From Xenophilus sp. Marseille-Q4582 (lineage in GTDB: Bacteria; Pseudomonadota; Gammaproteobacteria; Burkholderiales; Burkholderiaceae_C): a DNA stretch of 64,000 nucleotides. The stretch lies in NCBI RefSeq assembly GCF_916700565.1, contig NZ_CAKAKO010000006.1, positions 310,001 to 374,000 of the forward strand. Reading direction: 5' to 3'. The position numbers were made by a program, and so were the translations under genes. A model generated the notes under the pieces. The model was given only the letters and a program-made list of their open reading frames with translations. It was not told where the DNA came from and did not search any database. This document shows, one piece after another, positions 45,944-53,709 of this stretch; the stretch's first letter is position 1, and the number at the start of each line of letters is the position of its first letter.

Positions 45944-46695
45944 GCCGCCAGGAAAGTGAGCTTGATTGCGCCGTTGGTGCCGTTGGCACCCGCAAGAGTC
46001 GTCGTGCCGGCGTGGCCGCCGGCCCCGGGGCCACCGTTACGCGGCGTGGCATCGCCCCACGGCCCAGCGCACCACCCACCCAGATGCCCGTACACATTCG
46101 CAGCCCCGCCATTGGCGGCCGACCCACCGAAAAGGCCATTCGGCCCGGGCAAATTGATGTCCCCACCCGTGGCGGTGCCGCCGGGGCCGTTGCCGTTGTT
46201 GCTGCTGGACGAGTTCCGTTTGCCGCCACCCGCAATTGCCGTGTCGCCGCCGATGGTCAGTGTGGTGTCTCCGCCGTCGCTGCCGTTCGCAGCCGTGCCG
46301 AGAGGCACTCCGGCCGCCCCGGCCCCGATGCTGTAGTTCAGCACCTGCCCAGGAGTGACCTCACGACGGATCAGGAAGTACGCCCCGAAGCCCCCGCCGC
46401 CGCCGCCGTTGGTGTTGTTGTTGTTGCGTCCCGATGCACCACCCCCGACCCCCTCGGCCACGATCTCCGTGCAGCCAGGCGGGACCACCCAAGTCGTGCC
46501 GCTGGTCAGCCAGACGGTGTAGAGGCGCTTTGCCACCTCAGCAATCTCATCCCACGCCCCATCCTTTCTCGCGTACTGCTTGCCGTCTGAGGGGGCGTCT
46601 TCGATCTTGGCGCTGTTCAGGTTGGTGAAGTTGGCATCCACCTCGGAGTTGCTCAGAGGCGAGCCCTTCTCAGCGCGCGTGAGGATAGTCGCCAT
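45940..46695 (-). CDS. Glycine-rich tail fibre / adhesin
   Basis: A 251-residue protein. The N-terminal ILTRAEKGSPLSNSEVDANF then TNLNS is the typical attachment end of phage fibres. From about residue 90 the protein is made of Gly/Asn-rich stretches (GGGGGGFGAYF, GGGKRNSSSSNNGNGPGG, GGAANVYGHLGG), similar to polyglycine-loop receptor-binding tips such as T-even gp38. It is a likely receptor-binding protein. Confidence 0.75.
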   Translation of the reverse strand: MATILTRAEKGSPLSNSEVDANFTNLNSAKIEDAPSDGKQYARKDGAWDEIAEVAKRLYTVWLTSGTTWVVPPGCTEIVAEGVGGGASGRNNNNTNGGGGGGFGAYFLIRREVTPGQVLNYSIGAGAAGVPLGTAANGSDGGDTTLTIGGDTAIAGGGKRNSSSSNNGNGPGGTATGGDINLPGPNGLFGGSAANGGAANVYGHLGGWCAGPWGDATPRNGGPGAGGHAGTTTLAGANGTNGAIKLTFLAA

Positions 46696-46699
46696 GGGA

Positions 46700-47146
46700 T
46701 CAGCCGTTGATCGTCACGGTCCAGGTCAGCACGATGGTGTCGTCGGCAGCCTTGTTGACCACGCTGAACACCGTGCGCGCGAGCATGTCGCCCGCGGCGC
46801 CCGCGTTGAAAACGCCGGCCTCGGCGACGGCGCCTGTACCCACGCCCGGGCCGAAGGTGGCGGTGTAGATCACCTGGTTGCCCGTGCCGCCCGTGCTGTC
46901 CAACGCCGCGCGTCCCAGTTCGGCGACCAACGCGGTATTCCCTGCGGCTGCAGCAGTGTTGCCCGAACCCAGGGCCATGTGGCTCATCACGGCAGGCGTG
47001 GCGCCGCGCATGCGGCTGGCGATGAAGTTGCGACCAACGGTGACCACGAGATTCTTGATCTCGCGACGCTCCTTCAGCTTGCCGTCTGCACCGATGACGG
47101 TCAGCAGCACGTCGCCGGTGGCCTTGATGGGATCTTTGATGGTCAT
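46700..47146 (-). CDS. Phage structural protein of the fibre module
   Basis: A 148-residue protein, beta-rich with ordered segments (GDVLLTVIGADGKLKERREI, NLVVTVGRNFIASRM, TVFSVVNKAADDTIVLTWTV). Similar proteins occur near tail fibres of podoviruses and siphoviruses; the role is not known. ATG 47146 is favoured over a longer low-complexity extension. Confidence 0.55.
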   Translation of the reverse strand: MTIKDPIKATGDVLLTVIGADGKLKERREIKNLVVTVGRNFIASRMRGATPAVMSHMALGSGNTAAAAGNTALVAELGRAALDSTGGTGNQVIYTATFGPGVGTGAVAEAGVFNAGAAGDMLARTVFSVVNKAADDTIVLTWTVTING

Positions 47147-47156
47147 GGGTTGGTCC

Positions 47157-48050
47157 TCAGAAGGTTTCGGAGTAGCCGACGTAGTTCTCGGCGAAGTAGC
47201 TGAAATCGGAGTAGCCCTGCCCGCGGAGTTGGCCGGCATCAGCAGCGGCGGCAGAGTTGGAGACGGGCCGCGCGGTCAGCCGGGCCAGGGAAGCGTTGGC
47301 TGTGCTCGCGTCGGCCAAGGCGCGCTGCAGCAGCTTGGCAATCGCGTCCGTTGCGGTGGCGGCATCGCTCAAGCTGCGGGCCACGGCGATCGAGGCGGCG
47401 TCTGCGGCGGCTGCCACGTCCGCCAGGGATCGGTGCAGCAGCAGCGCCAGCGAGTCGCTGGCTCCAGCCTCGTCGGCCTCGCCCATGTTCGTGAGGTCGC
47501 CAAAGGACAGCGCATCCGTTGCGGTCACGGCATCCCGCACGACCTTGCGGAACACCCGGGCAACTGCATCCAGAGCCTGCGCCTCTTCCGCCACACCTCG
47601 CTGCAGGGCGATGTCGATGGCGTCGGCCGCCGCCGAGGCCTCGTTCACGGTGCGCTCCAACACGAAGGCCACCGAATCGTCGGCTGCCACCGCTTCGGCA
47701 ACCGCCTTGTGCATGGCGATGCTGGTGGCATCGACCGCGGCTGCGCTGTCGCCCAGACCTCGAGCCAGCAGCAGGGCCAGCGCATCGGATGCACCAGCGG
47801 CATCGCCCACGTCGCGGCTTCGCGCCATGGCCAGGGCATCGACGACGACGGCTGCGTCCTGCGCGGACAGGCCCAGGCTCTTGGCCAGTACATCGGTCAC
47901 CATCACGGCGTCCTCGATGCGCAGCAACCGCAGGAACAGGCCCGCCTCAACGGCGGCCCGGATCGGGGCGGCATTGACTCCCGCGCGCAGGGCGGCCGCG
48001 TCAATGCTCGCCTGGATGGCGCTGGCCATGATCGTGCCGCGCACGCTCAT
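47157..48050 (-). CDS. Fibre-type protein with 18-residue repeats
   Basis: A 297-residue Ala/Asp-rich protein. From about residue 70 to 280 it is built of about eleven repeats of 18 residues with the pattern xDAAxAxDAxxxxLxRxL: for example GDAAGASDALALLLARGL, AEAVAADDSVAFVLERTV and ADVAAAADAASIAVARSL. The C-terminal tail YSDFSYFAENYVGYSETF is aromatic. Regular short repeats of this sort make fibre shafts; it may be a stalk or spacer. The start ATGA-overlaps the previous gene. Confidence 0.7.
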   Translation of the reverse strand: MSVRGTIMASAIQASIDAAALRAGVNAAPIRAAVEAGLFLRLLRIEDAVMVTDVLAKSLGLSAQDAAVVVDALAMARSRDVGDAAGASDALALLLARGLGDSAAAVDATSIAMHKAVAEAVAADDSVAFVLERTVNEASAAADAIDIALQRGVAEEAQALDAVARVFRKVVRDAVTATDALSFGDLTNMGEADEAGASDSLALLLHRSLADVAAAADAASIAVARSLSDAATATDAIAKLLQRALADASTANASLARLTARPVSNSAAAADAGQLRGQGYSDFSYFAENYVGYSETF

Positions 48051-48391
48051 GGCGCGTCGAACTCCCCGCGCACCGCGAACTTCAGGATGTCGTAGACCGT
48101 CTGACGACCGCCGTCGGCGAACGTCACCTCAATCTGCCCTTCGTAGGCGCCTGGCGCAACGTCCAGCGTGGACGGGCCCCAGTCGAACACGACGATTCCA
48201 GCCGGGCCGTTCAGCACCGTGCCCACCAACGTGTCCAGCAGGGCCGTCTCGCCGGCACGACGGAAGTACAGACGCGGCGTACCGCCGGTGATGTCTACCG
48301 GCACTGCGGGGTCCGCATCACCTTCGTAGGTCAGCGTTGCCCTGAGCTGGGGCCGCGTGTCGCGCTGGACGAGCTTGATCTTGTCGGCCAT
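48047..48391 (-). CDS. BppU-N-like structural protein
   Basis: A 114-residue beta-sandwich-like protein: KLVQRDTRPQLRATLTYEGD, PVDITGGTPRLYFRR, GIVVFDWGPSTLDVAPGAYE then GQIEVTFADGG. This is the Ig-like pattern of BppU N-terminal domains that join baseplate or fibre parts. It lies between the adaptor gene and the repeat fibre. Confidence 0.6.
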   Translation of the reverse strand: MADKIKLVQRDTRPQLRATLTYEGDADPAVPVDITGGTPRLYFRRAGETALLDTLVGTVLNGPAGIVVFDWGPSTLDVAPGAYEGQIEVTFADGGRQTVYDILKFAVRGEFDAP

Positions 48392-48393
48392 GG

Positions 48394-48957
48394 TCAGAAC
48401 CATTGCGCGCGCACGCGCGGATTGATGGGGGCGTTGCCACGCCAGAGTGCAACTTTGATGCGATCGCACTCGCCCTCGAAGGACTGCTGCAGAATGGGGT
48501 CGCCCTTGAGCCGCGCCACCGCGCCGCGTGCGATGGCCTCGCTGTAGCGCTCTGCCAATGCGTCCTCAATGCCCGTAGCGCTGTCGGCGGGGCGCAATGA
48601 TGCGGTCAGCACCAACTGCTGACCCTGCCCTGGCTGTTCGCTGAACGCCACTGTGCGCCCATCGGACGTGAATACGAAGCGACCGCGGCCATCCCGGTCC
48701 CGCCAAACCGCGATGCGGTGACCGTCAAGTGCGGCGGACTCCAGGCGCACCAGTTCCGAGCGGGGCTCCAGTTCGATGTCGTACTCTCGTCCGCTCGCGC
48801 TGGTGTAGACCGCATCCAGCGTCACGCGCCACGCGCGCGTGCGACGGCAGAACTCCTGCGCAGCGCGCTTGATCTGGTGTTCCACGGTCGGCTCGGGCAG
48901 GCCCAGGCCCACGACTGCAGGCAGCACGTCCGGGAAGAAGGTGCTCCAAGGCTTCAC
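48394..48957 (-). CDS. Head-tail adaptor-type protein 2
   Basis: A 187-residue protein (WSTFFPDVLPAVVGLGLPEP; IKRAAQEFCRRTRAWRVTLD; LVRLESAALDGHRIAVWRD). The alternating helix and strand layout and position directly after another adaptor gene match phage adaptor/tail-completion proteins that close the portal. Coupled to the previous gene by ATGA. Confidence 0.6.
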   Translation of the reverse strand: MKPWSTFFPDVLPAVVGLGLPEPTVEHQIKRAAQEFCRRTRAWRVTLDAVYTSASGREYDIELEPRSELVRLESAALDGHRIAVWRDRDGRGRFVFTSDGRTVAFSEQPGQGQQLVLTASLRPADSATGIEDALAERYSEAIARGAVARLKGDPILQQSFEGECDRIKVALWRGNAPINPRVRAQWF

Positions 48958-49640
48958 TGGGATTGCGCCGCTGCGGCGTTCGGGTTGTTGCGCGAGCGCG
49001 GCGCCACGCCCACCGTGCGCTGCAGTTCGATGCCCAGCGCGTTCGCGAACACCGTGTAGTGCGCGACGGCGCGCTCAGCGTTGCCCGCATACTCAGCATC
49101 CTTGCTGTAGGCGCGATACAGCACGTAGTCCGTGAGAGCGTTGCCGTAAACGTCGTCGCACGGGATGTCTCCGGTGACCGCCGAAAGCTCTGCGCCCTCG
49201 GCCGGAACCGTGGCCAGTGCCGGCTCGGCCGCGTAGTTGATGATCAGGGACGCGGTCGAGGTCGCTGGCGGGTACACCCAGAAGGACCGGGGCTCACGCT
49301 CGTCGTACATGAAATGCACGATCTCGGCCTTCTGGGGCAGCGAGTGCCATGCCGGGATCTGCGCATCCAGGATCTCGCGGTTGCACAAACGCACGGCCTT
49401 GCCGCTGGAGTTGCGCTGCACGTCGATCAACTTCACGCCGTCTTCCGGCAGAAGTTGCTTCGTGCCGGCCACGCAAACCATCGTGGCCGACTTGTTGAAT
49501 GCATCCGGTCGATGCAGCATCACCTCGTTGAGCGCAGCGTTGTACCAGCGCACAAGCTCAGGCACCGGCCAGCGGATGCTGGTGGTGTCCTGCAGGATGT
49601 CGATAGCGCGCCGCAGCACGAGGGACACTGGCGTCGCCAC
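48954..49640 (-). CDS. Head-tail adaptor-type protein 1
   Basis: A 228-residue protein with the pattern RRAIDILQDTTSIRWPVPEL then VRWYNAALNEVMLHRPDAF. The end TDYVLYRAYSKDAEYAGNA then ERAVAHYTVFANALG is common in podovirus adaptor proteins (DUF6682 type). These form the ring below the portal. The last 20 residues are Asn/Ala/Gln-rich. Confidence 0.65.
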   Translation of the reverse strand: MATPVSLVLRRAIDILQDTTSIRWPVPELVRWYNAALNEVMLHRPDAFNKSATMVCVAGTKQLLPEDGVKLIDVQRNSSGKAVRLCNREILDAQIPAWHSLPQKAEIVHFMYDEREPRSFWVYPPATSTASLIINYAAEPALATVPAEGAELSAVTGDIPCDDVYGNALTDYVLYRAYSKDAEYAGNAERAVAHYTVFANALGIELQRTVGVAPRSRNNPNAAAAQSQ

Positions 49641-49643
49641 GGC

Positions 49644-50357
49644 TTACTCTCCGCGCAGGCCCTTGGCCAGCAGGAGGCGCAACTCGCCAACCGGGGTGCT
49701 GTTGCCCTTGGGCAGGTCAACGCCGTTCGAGGCGGCGAAGTCGCGTACCTGCTTGGCCGTCCAATTGGACAGGTCGATGGTCTGGTCGCCGTTGGTCAGG
49801 ATCAGCGGGTTCTCGGGCTCCGCCGGGGCTGCGGCTGCTTCGGCGTCCTTCTTCGCCTGCTCGGCTTCGATGACGCGGCGCGTGATCTCGCCTTGGATCA
49901 GGGCTTCGCGGTCGTCATCGTCGTTGTCGTTCCACTCGGCGATCTTGAGGCCCGAGCGCTTGAAGGCCTCGGCCACGATCTCGCCCAGCGGCACCGGATC
50001 GGCGCCTTCGGTGATCGTCACATGCGGCGGCTGCACATCCGAGCCCTTGAGCAGCTCGTCGGCGTCGTCTTCATCGTCCGCCTGGGCTTGCGCCTGCACC
50101 TTGACGCCTGCTATCGAAGTGCTCCCATCCGGGTTGACCGTCACTGGCAAGGTGTGCGACTGGGGCGCCGAGTGCCCCGCCGCCGGCGCGCCGGAGTATT
50201 CGCGATAGGCCTCCGGGATCGCCAGGAGACGTGCAACAGCGCGCTCGTCTTCCACGGTCGCCACGCAGTGGCCCTGTGCGTTGGGGGCGAACACGTAGTT
50301 CAGCCCGAACAGTTCGACGGGGGTCGGCTCCTTGCGGCGGTAGGCGTGGATCTGCAT
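49644..50357 (-). CDS. Structural protein with C-terminal HeH/LEM-like domain
   Basis: A 237-residue protein. The N-terminal part (YRRKEPTPVELFGLNYVFAP; DERAVARLLAIPEAYREYSG) is folded, the middle is acidic and Ala-rich, and the end (LSNWTAKQVRDFAASNGVDL, TPVGELRLLLAKGL) looks like a helix-extended-loop-helix domain. The gene follows a terminator hairpin after the head gene, so it may have its own promoter. Function unknown. Confidence 0.55.
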   Translation of the reverse strand: MQIHAYRRKEPTPVELFGLNYVFAPNAQGHCVATVEDERAVARLLAIPEAYREYSGAPAAGHSAPQSHTLPVTVNPDGSTSIAGVKVQAQAQADDEDDADELLKGSDVQPPHVTITEGADPVPLGEIVAEAFKRSGLKIAEWNDNDDDDREALIQGEITRRVIEAEQAKKDAEAAAAPAEPENPLILTNGDQTIDLSNWTAKQVRDFAASNGVDLPKGNSTPVGELRLLLAKGLRGE

Positions 50358-50390
50358 CTTGCGCTCCTGGGGGATGGGGCTGTTGGGGTA

Positions 50391-50426
50391 AGAAAAGAGG
50401 GGCGCCACCTCGCAGCAGCGCCCCTC
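50391..50426 (-). terminator. Terminator after the head genes
   Basis: Leftward GAGGGGCGC-TGCTGCGAGGTG-GCGCCCCTC followed by TTTTCT. It lies between the decoration-type gene and the next structural gene and would end or reduce the capsid transcript. Confidence 0.75.
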
Positions 50427-50449
50427 GCACACACCGGGGCCGCGGTTGG

Positions 50450-50896
50450 TCAGCCTTTGAGGTGCAGGACAGCCAGCAGGGTCTTGCCCGAGCCGGCGTA
50501 GGTGGCGAAGGCCGCGGTCACCTTGAGGGCGATGCGGCGGGCCGTGGTGGCATCAGCAGCGGCAGCTGCGCCGGCCGTCGCGCGAGCGATCGAGCCGCCC
50601 GCCGTGCGGCCGAACTCCAGGCCGGCTTCGTAGACCGTGGCCAGGTCGGTGCCGGCGGCGTTCTCGACGCCCAGGCTGAACGTGGCCGTGGGCGTGGCGT
50701 TGCTGTCCAGCTGCGGCGCGATCAGGTCGTAGTCGACCAGCTCGACACCGGGCGGCAGTTCATGCAGCGCGATGATGTCGTTCAGCGCCACCGCGGCGGG
50801 CAGCACGACCGTGATGGGCACGAGCGTGATGCACGCGCTGGCCGGTTGCGGGACCGACTTCTTGCCGGTCCATTGTTCGGAGAGGATGCGGGCCAT
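50450..50896 (-). CDS. Head decoration/minor capsid-type protein
   Basis: A 148-residue protein directly downstream of the major capsid gene (66-base gap). It is beta-rich (ITVVLPAAVALNDIIALHEL, TPTATFSLGVENAAGTDL) with an Ala-rich loop and LKVTAAFATYAGSGKTLLAV at the end. Position and size fit a head decoration or stabilisation protein; no family name is certain. Confidence 0.55.
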   Translation of the reverse strand: MARILSEQWTGKKSVPQPASACITLVPITVVLPAAVALNDIIALHELPPGVELVDYDLIAPQLDSNATPTATFSLGVENAAGTDLATVYEAGLEFGRTAGGSIARATAGAAAAADATTARRIALKVTAAFATYAGSGKTLLAVLHLKG

Positions 50897-50961
50897 GAGG
50901 GGACTCCTTGAGGTTGAGCGTTGAACCGGAGATGCGCCCGGCCGAAGCCGGGCGCGCCTCA

Positions 50962-52086
50962 TCAGGCATTCGGGTCAGCGCAGTAGGTGTCCATCGCGAC
51001 CACGCCGAAGTCGCGCACGGTCTGGCCGTCCTTGGACTTGTAGGTGGCCTTCTTCACGCCCAGGATGGAGTGAGTGCCGATGGCGACGCTGTTGCCGTGG
51101 TCCTTGGTTTCTTCGGTCCAGCGGTAGCGGGTGCCGCTCTCGTTGTCGCCGTAGGCCACGAAGGCGGCTTGCGAGCCCAGGAACAGGGCACGGGCGGCAG
51201 GCAGGTTCGAGCCGGCGCCGTAGTTGTTGAAGCGCACGACGTTGCGGTGCTTGTGCAGGATCACGTCGTTGTACATACCCATGGCGCCGGTGAAGATGGG
51301 GTTCTTCGCGCCCTCGGCAGCAGCGGCGGCCTTCTGGATGTCCAGCCAGCCGCCGGTGCCCGCATCCTGGCGCAGCGAGTCGGCCTGGAACGTGTGCATC
51401 AGGGCGACGTAGTGGTCGCCGCCCTCGATGTTGATCGGGATCATCGACAGCTCGTCGGTGCCGTCCCCGCCCATCGTTTCGGACTTGGCCACGGCCTTGT
51501 CGATGAGCCGCAGCTTGAAGCTGTCGGCCGCCGTGATGGAGGCCGCCGACGTGGCAGTGCCGCCGTACATCTGGTGCATGGCGTCCGGGGCGGTCAGGGG
51601 GTTGACGGTGAAGAACGGGTTGTTCGCGCTCCACACGTAGCCGCCCTGGGTGCCGCGTGAGCCCGACAGGTAGATGAAATAGAGCTCATCCATGAGGCGC
51701 TTCCACCAGTCGGTGTGAGCGCGCTTGGCGTCCGAGCGCAGGTTGCGCAGGGTGCGCTTCTTGGACATGCGCGAGCCCAGGTCCGCGCCGCCGCGCACTT
51801 GGTCGATGCGCAGCCGGTCGGTGAAGTACTTGAGCGGCTGTTCCTTGCCGTCGAGGGTCTGGTCGCCGATCAGCGGCTCCATGTTCATCGGCATCAGCAG
51901 GTCAACGGTGACCTCGTCGCCGGCGCCCGATTCGAGATCGTCGATGCGCTGGATGGGCAAGCGGGAATCCTTGCCCTCGCCGATGAACTTCTTGGCCCAG
52001 TAGCTGGCCTTGTTGATGGCCACCGCCATCAGCGAGGACCACTTCTTCACTGCTTGGGGATCGTTGACCCCGATGAACGTCCGCAT
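50962..52086 (-). CDS. Major capsid protein
   Basis: A 374-residue capsid protein of the N4 gp56/DUF4043-like group. Visible hallmarks are an early W/K-rich helix (KKWSSLMAVAINKASYWAKK), GADLGSRMSKKRTLRNLRSD and DWWKRLMDELYFIYLSGSRG, and a beta-rich C-terminus. ATG 52086 has SD AAGGAG 8 nt upstream. It is preceded by promoter element d and a hairpin in the leader, fitting high late expression. Confidence 0.85.
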   Translation of the reverse strand: MRTFIGVNDPQAVKKWSSLMAVAINKASYWAKKFIGEGKDSRLPIQRIDDLESGAGDEVTVDLLMPMNMEPLIGDQTLDGKEQPLKYFTDRLRIDQVRGGADLGSRMSKKRTLRNLRSDAKRAHTDWWKRLMDELYFIYLSGSRGTQGGYVWSANNPFFTVNPLTAPDAMHQMYGGTATSAASITAADSFKLRLIDKAVAKSETMGGDGTDELSMIPINIEGGDHYVALMHTFQADSLRQDAGTGGWLDIQKAAAAAEGAKNPIFTGAMGMYNDVILHKHRNVVRFNNYGAGSNLPAARALFLGSQAAFVAYGDNESGTRYRWTEETKDHGNSVAIGTHSILGVKKATYKSKDGQTVRDFGVVAMDTYCADPNA

Positions 52087-52129
52087 AGACGCACTCCTTC
52101 GCCTTTCGGCATGGAGCACGTCTTGCGCT

Positions 52130-52153
52130 CATAAACCGGGTGTGGCCCCCGGT
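52130..52153 (-). terminator. Hairpin in the capsid-gene leader
   Basis: Leftward ACCGGG-GGCCACA-CCCGGT followed by TTAT. A weak terminator-like hairpin between promoter element d and the capsid start; it may stop upstream readthrough or stabilise the mRNA. Confidence 0.35.
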
Positions 52154-52206
52154 GGCCCTGGCTCCGCTCCCAACGTCGTGCGCGCGTCTGCGGAATCAGT
52201 GGAGGA

Positions 52207-52243
52207 AGCCTATATCACGATTGCGGGATTTCAAGGGGGGTCG
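52207..52243 (-). promoter_or_regulatory. Phage promoter-like element d (capsid)
   Basis: Leftward CGACCCCCCTTGAAA with TAGGCT after 16 nt (the overlapping GATATA is an alternative -10). It lies over the last codons of the small gene before it and about 120 bases before the capsid ATG. Confidence 0.55.
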
Positions 52244-52427
52244 GTGCCGGCCCCTCGTCGTTCGCGGCCTGGCGCGGCTTGTCGATGACCACCGCCTCCT
52301 GCAGCGTGAACTTGAGGCGCGCGCTGCGGCCGCTCTTCTCGCGCAGGCACACGGTCAGCCGGCCGCCATCGAACGAGATGCACTCGTTCACCTTGAGGTC
52401 ACGGATCAGGTTGATGGTCTTCGACAT
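52215..52427 (-). CDS. Small protein resembling the CsrA fold
   Basis: A 70-residue protein. NECISFDGGRLTVCLREKSG then RSARLKFTLQEAVVIDKP follows the CsrA strand pattern (ExIxI, I-T-V-x-V, GxxxRLG, APxxVxVxR), although the consensus is loose and the N-terminus differs (MSKTINLIRDLKV). If true it could bind mRNA and tune translation of the capsid genes next to it. A small structural helper is equally possible. Confidence 0.4.
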   Translation of the reverse strand: MSKTINLIRDLKVNECISFDGGRLTVCLREKSGRSARLKFTLQEAVVIDKPRQAANDEGPAPTPLEIPQS

Positions 52428-52429
52428 GC

Positions 52430-53416
52430 TCAGGCGCCCAGGTATTCCTCTTGCTCGGCGGGCGTCAGGCGCGCGAGGGCGCGCTCCAGCTCGGCCGGGT
52501 TCTCGATCGCGTCGAGATGCGCGAACTTGTTGCCAGCCACCGAAGCGTCGGCTGCCGCGGGCGTGTTGGCCAGCGTCGTCGGCAGTTCGCTGCGGTTCAC
52601 CGGCGGGCGCGGGCCCTTCGCCGGAACGGGCGCAGCCGCAGGCGCGGCCGGCGCTGCAGAGGCGGCCTTGCCGTGGCGCATCAGCATGACTTGGTGGGCC
52701 TGGCGCAGCGCCTCCTTGCTGTTGGCGAGGTTGCCCGGCGTGTCGGCGATGCCGCGGCCCAGCAGCTCCTTGCTGAACATCGCCACCAGGCCATCGAACT
52801 CCTTGCCCGCGTCGCTGGTCGGCGAGTAGTCCAGGCCGGCCGCCTTGGCATCCTTTGCGGTGCTGGCCCGGTCGGTCGCGTACTGGCGCACCATGACGCG
52901 CATGTCCGCCTCGGCCGCGGCGCGGTCCGTCGCCTCGGCCAGCAGCAGCTTGTCCAGGCCGGCGCGCACCTCGGCCTTCACCTTCCCGTGCTCCTCGGGC
53001 GTGATCTCGCCGTCCATGAGCTTCTGCAGCGATTCGTCCTCGCGGGCGTTCAGGGCTTTGCGCTGGTCCTCGATGTCGTCGGGCGTGGCGCGCGGCGCGG
53101 TGGGCGCCGGCTCTTCGGGCGCCTCGGGCGCGGGCGCCGGGGCGGGCTCGGCTGCCGGCGCAAGAGCGGGCGCAGCAGGAGCCGCCGTCGCCGCTGTGGC
53201 CGCTGCCGCCGCCGCAGCGGCATCCTCTTCCGCGTCGGTCTCGGCCTCGTCGCCGCCCGGCGCTGCGGGCGCTGGTGCTTCTGCCGCTGTGCCCGCGGTC
53301 TTGCCGAAGGCCTCGGCGATGTCGCCGTCGGCGTCGTCTTCGGCTGCCTGCAGCAGGGCTTCGCGCTCCGCGGCGCTCAGGCCGCGCAGGTCGTCGTCGT
53401 TCAGGTCGATGGTCAT
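52430..53416 (-). CDS. Scaffolding protein
   Basis: A 328-residue acidic protein. The middle of the N-terminal half (about 40-115) is a nearly pure Ala/Pro/Glu stretch, then helices (EDQRKALNAREDESLQKLMD, RAGLDKLLLAEATDRAAAEA) and a conserved end (HLDAIENPAELERALARL then TPAEQEEYLGA). Location between portal and capsid genes, acidic helices and low complexity match scaffolding proteins. Confidence 0.75.
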   Translation of the reverse strand: MTIDLNDDDLRGLSAAEREALLQAAEDDADGDIAEAFGKTAGTAAEAPAPAAPGGDEAETDAEEDAAAAAAAATAATAAPAAPALAPAAEPAPAPAPEAPEEPAPTAPRATPDDIEDQRKALNAREDESLQKLMDGEITPEEHGKVKAEVRAGLDKLLLAEATDRAAAEADMRVMVRQYATDRASTAKDAKAAGLDYSPTSDAGKEFDGLVAMFSKELLGRGIADTPGNLANSKEALRQAHQVMLMRHGKAASAAPAAPAAAPVPAKGPRPPVNRSELPTTLANTPAAADASVAGNKFAHLDAIENPAELERALARLTPAEQEEYLGA

Positions 53417-53441
53417 GAGATGGGCTCCTGGTTCGAATGGC

Positions 53442-53690
53442 TTACGAGCTGTGCACAGGTGTCAGCTGCTGCGTGGTGAGGCGGTTGAGGTCCACCGTCA
53501 CCCGGACGGCGTTGTGATCCATCCGGTGGTCGATCACTCGCCCGGGCTGGATCGTCCCGTTGCGGAACTCAATGCGATTGGTCAACTCCTGCAGCACGTC
53601 GTTCACGACATCGGCCTTGTATCGGTCGCCGAGGCCCGTCACGGTGATGTCGATGCTGAGCTTGAACTCGGAAGCGTTGTCTTGCGTCAT
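53442..53690 (-). CDS. Small phage protein, unknown
   Basis: An 82-residue protein (FKLSIDITVTGLGDRYKADV, VNDVLQELTNRIEFRNGTIQ, RMDHNAVRVTVDLNRLT) with alternating strands and one helix, suggesting a small alpha/beta fold. It lies between portal and scaffold genes. Role unknown. Confidence 0.6.
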   Translation of the reverse strand: MTQDNASEFKLSIDITVTGLGDRYKADVVNDVLQELTNRIEFRNGTIQPGRVIDHRMDHNAVRVTVDLNRLTTQQLTPVHSS

Positions 53691-53709
53691 GGCGTCTTGC
53701 CTTTCGTGG

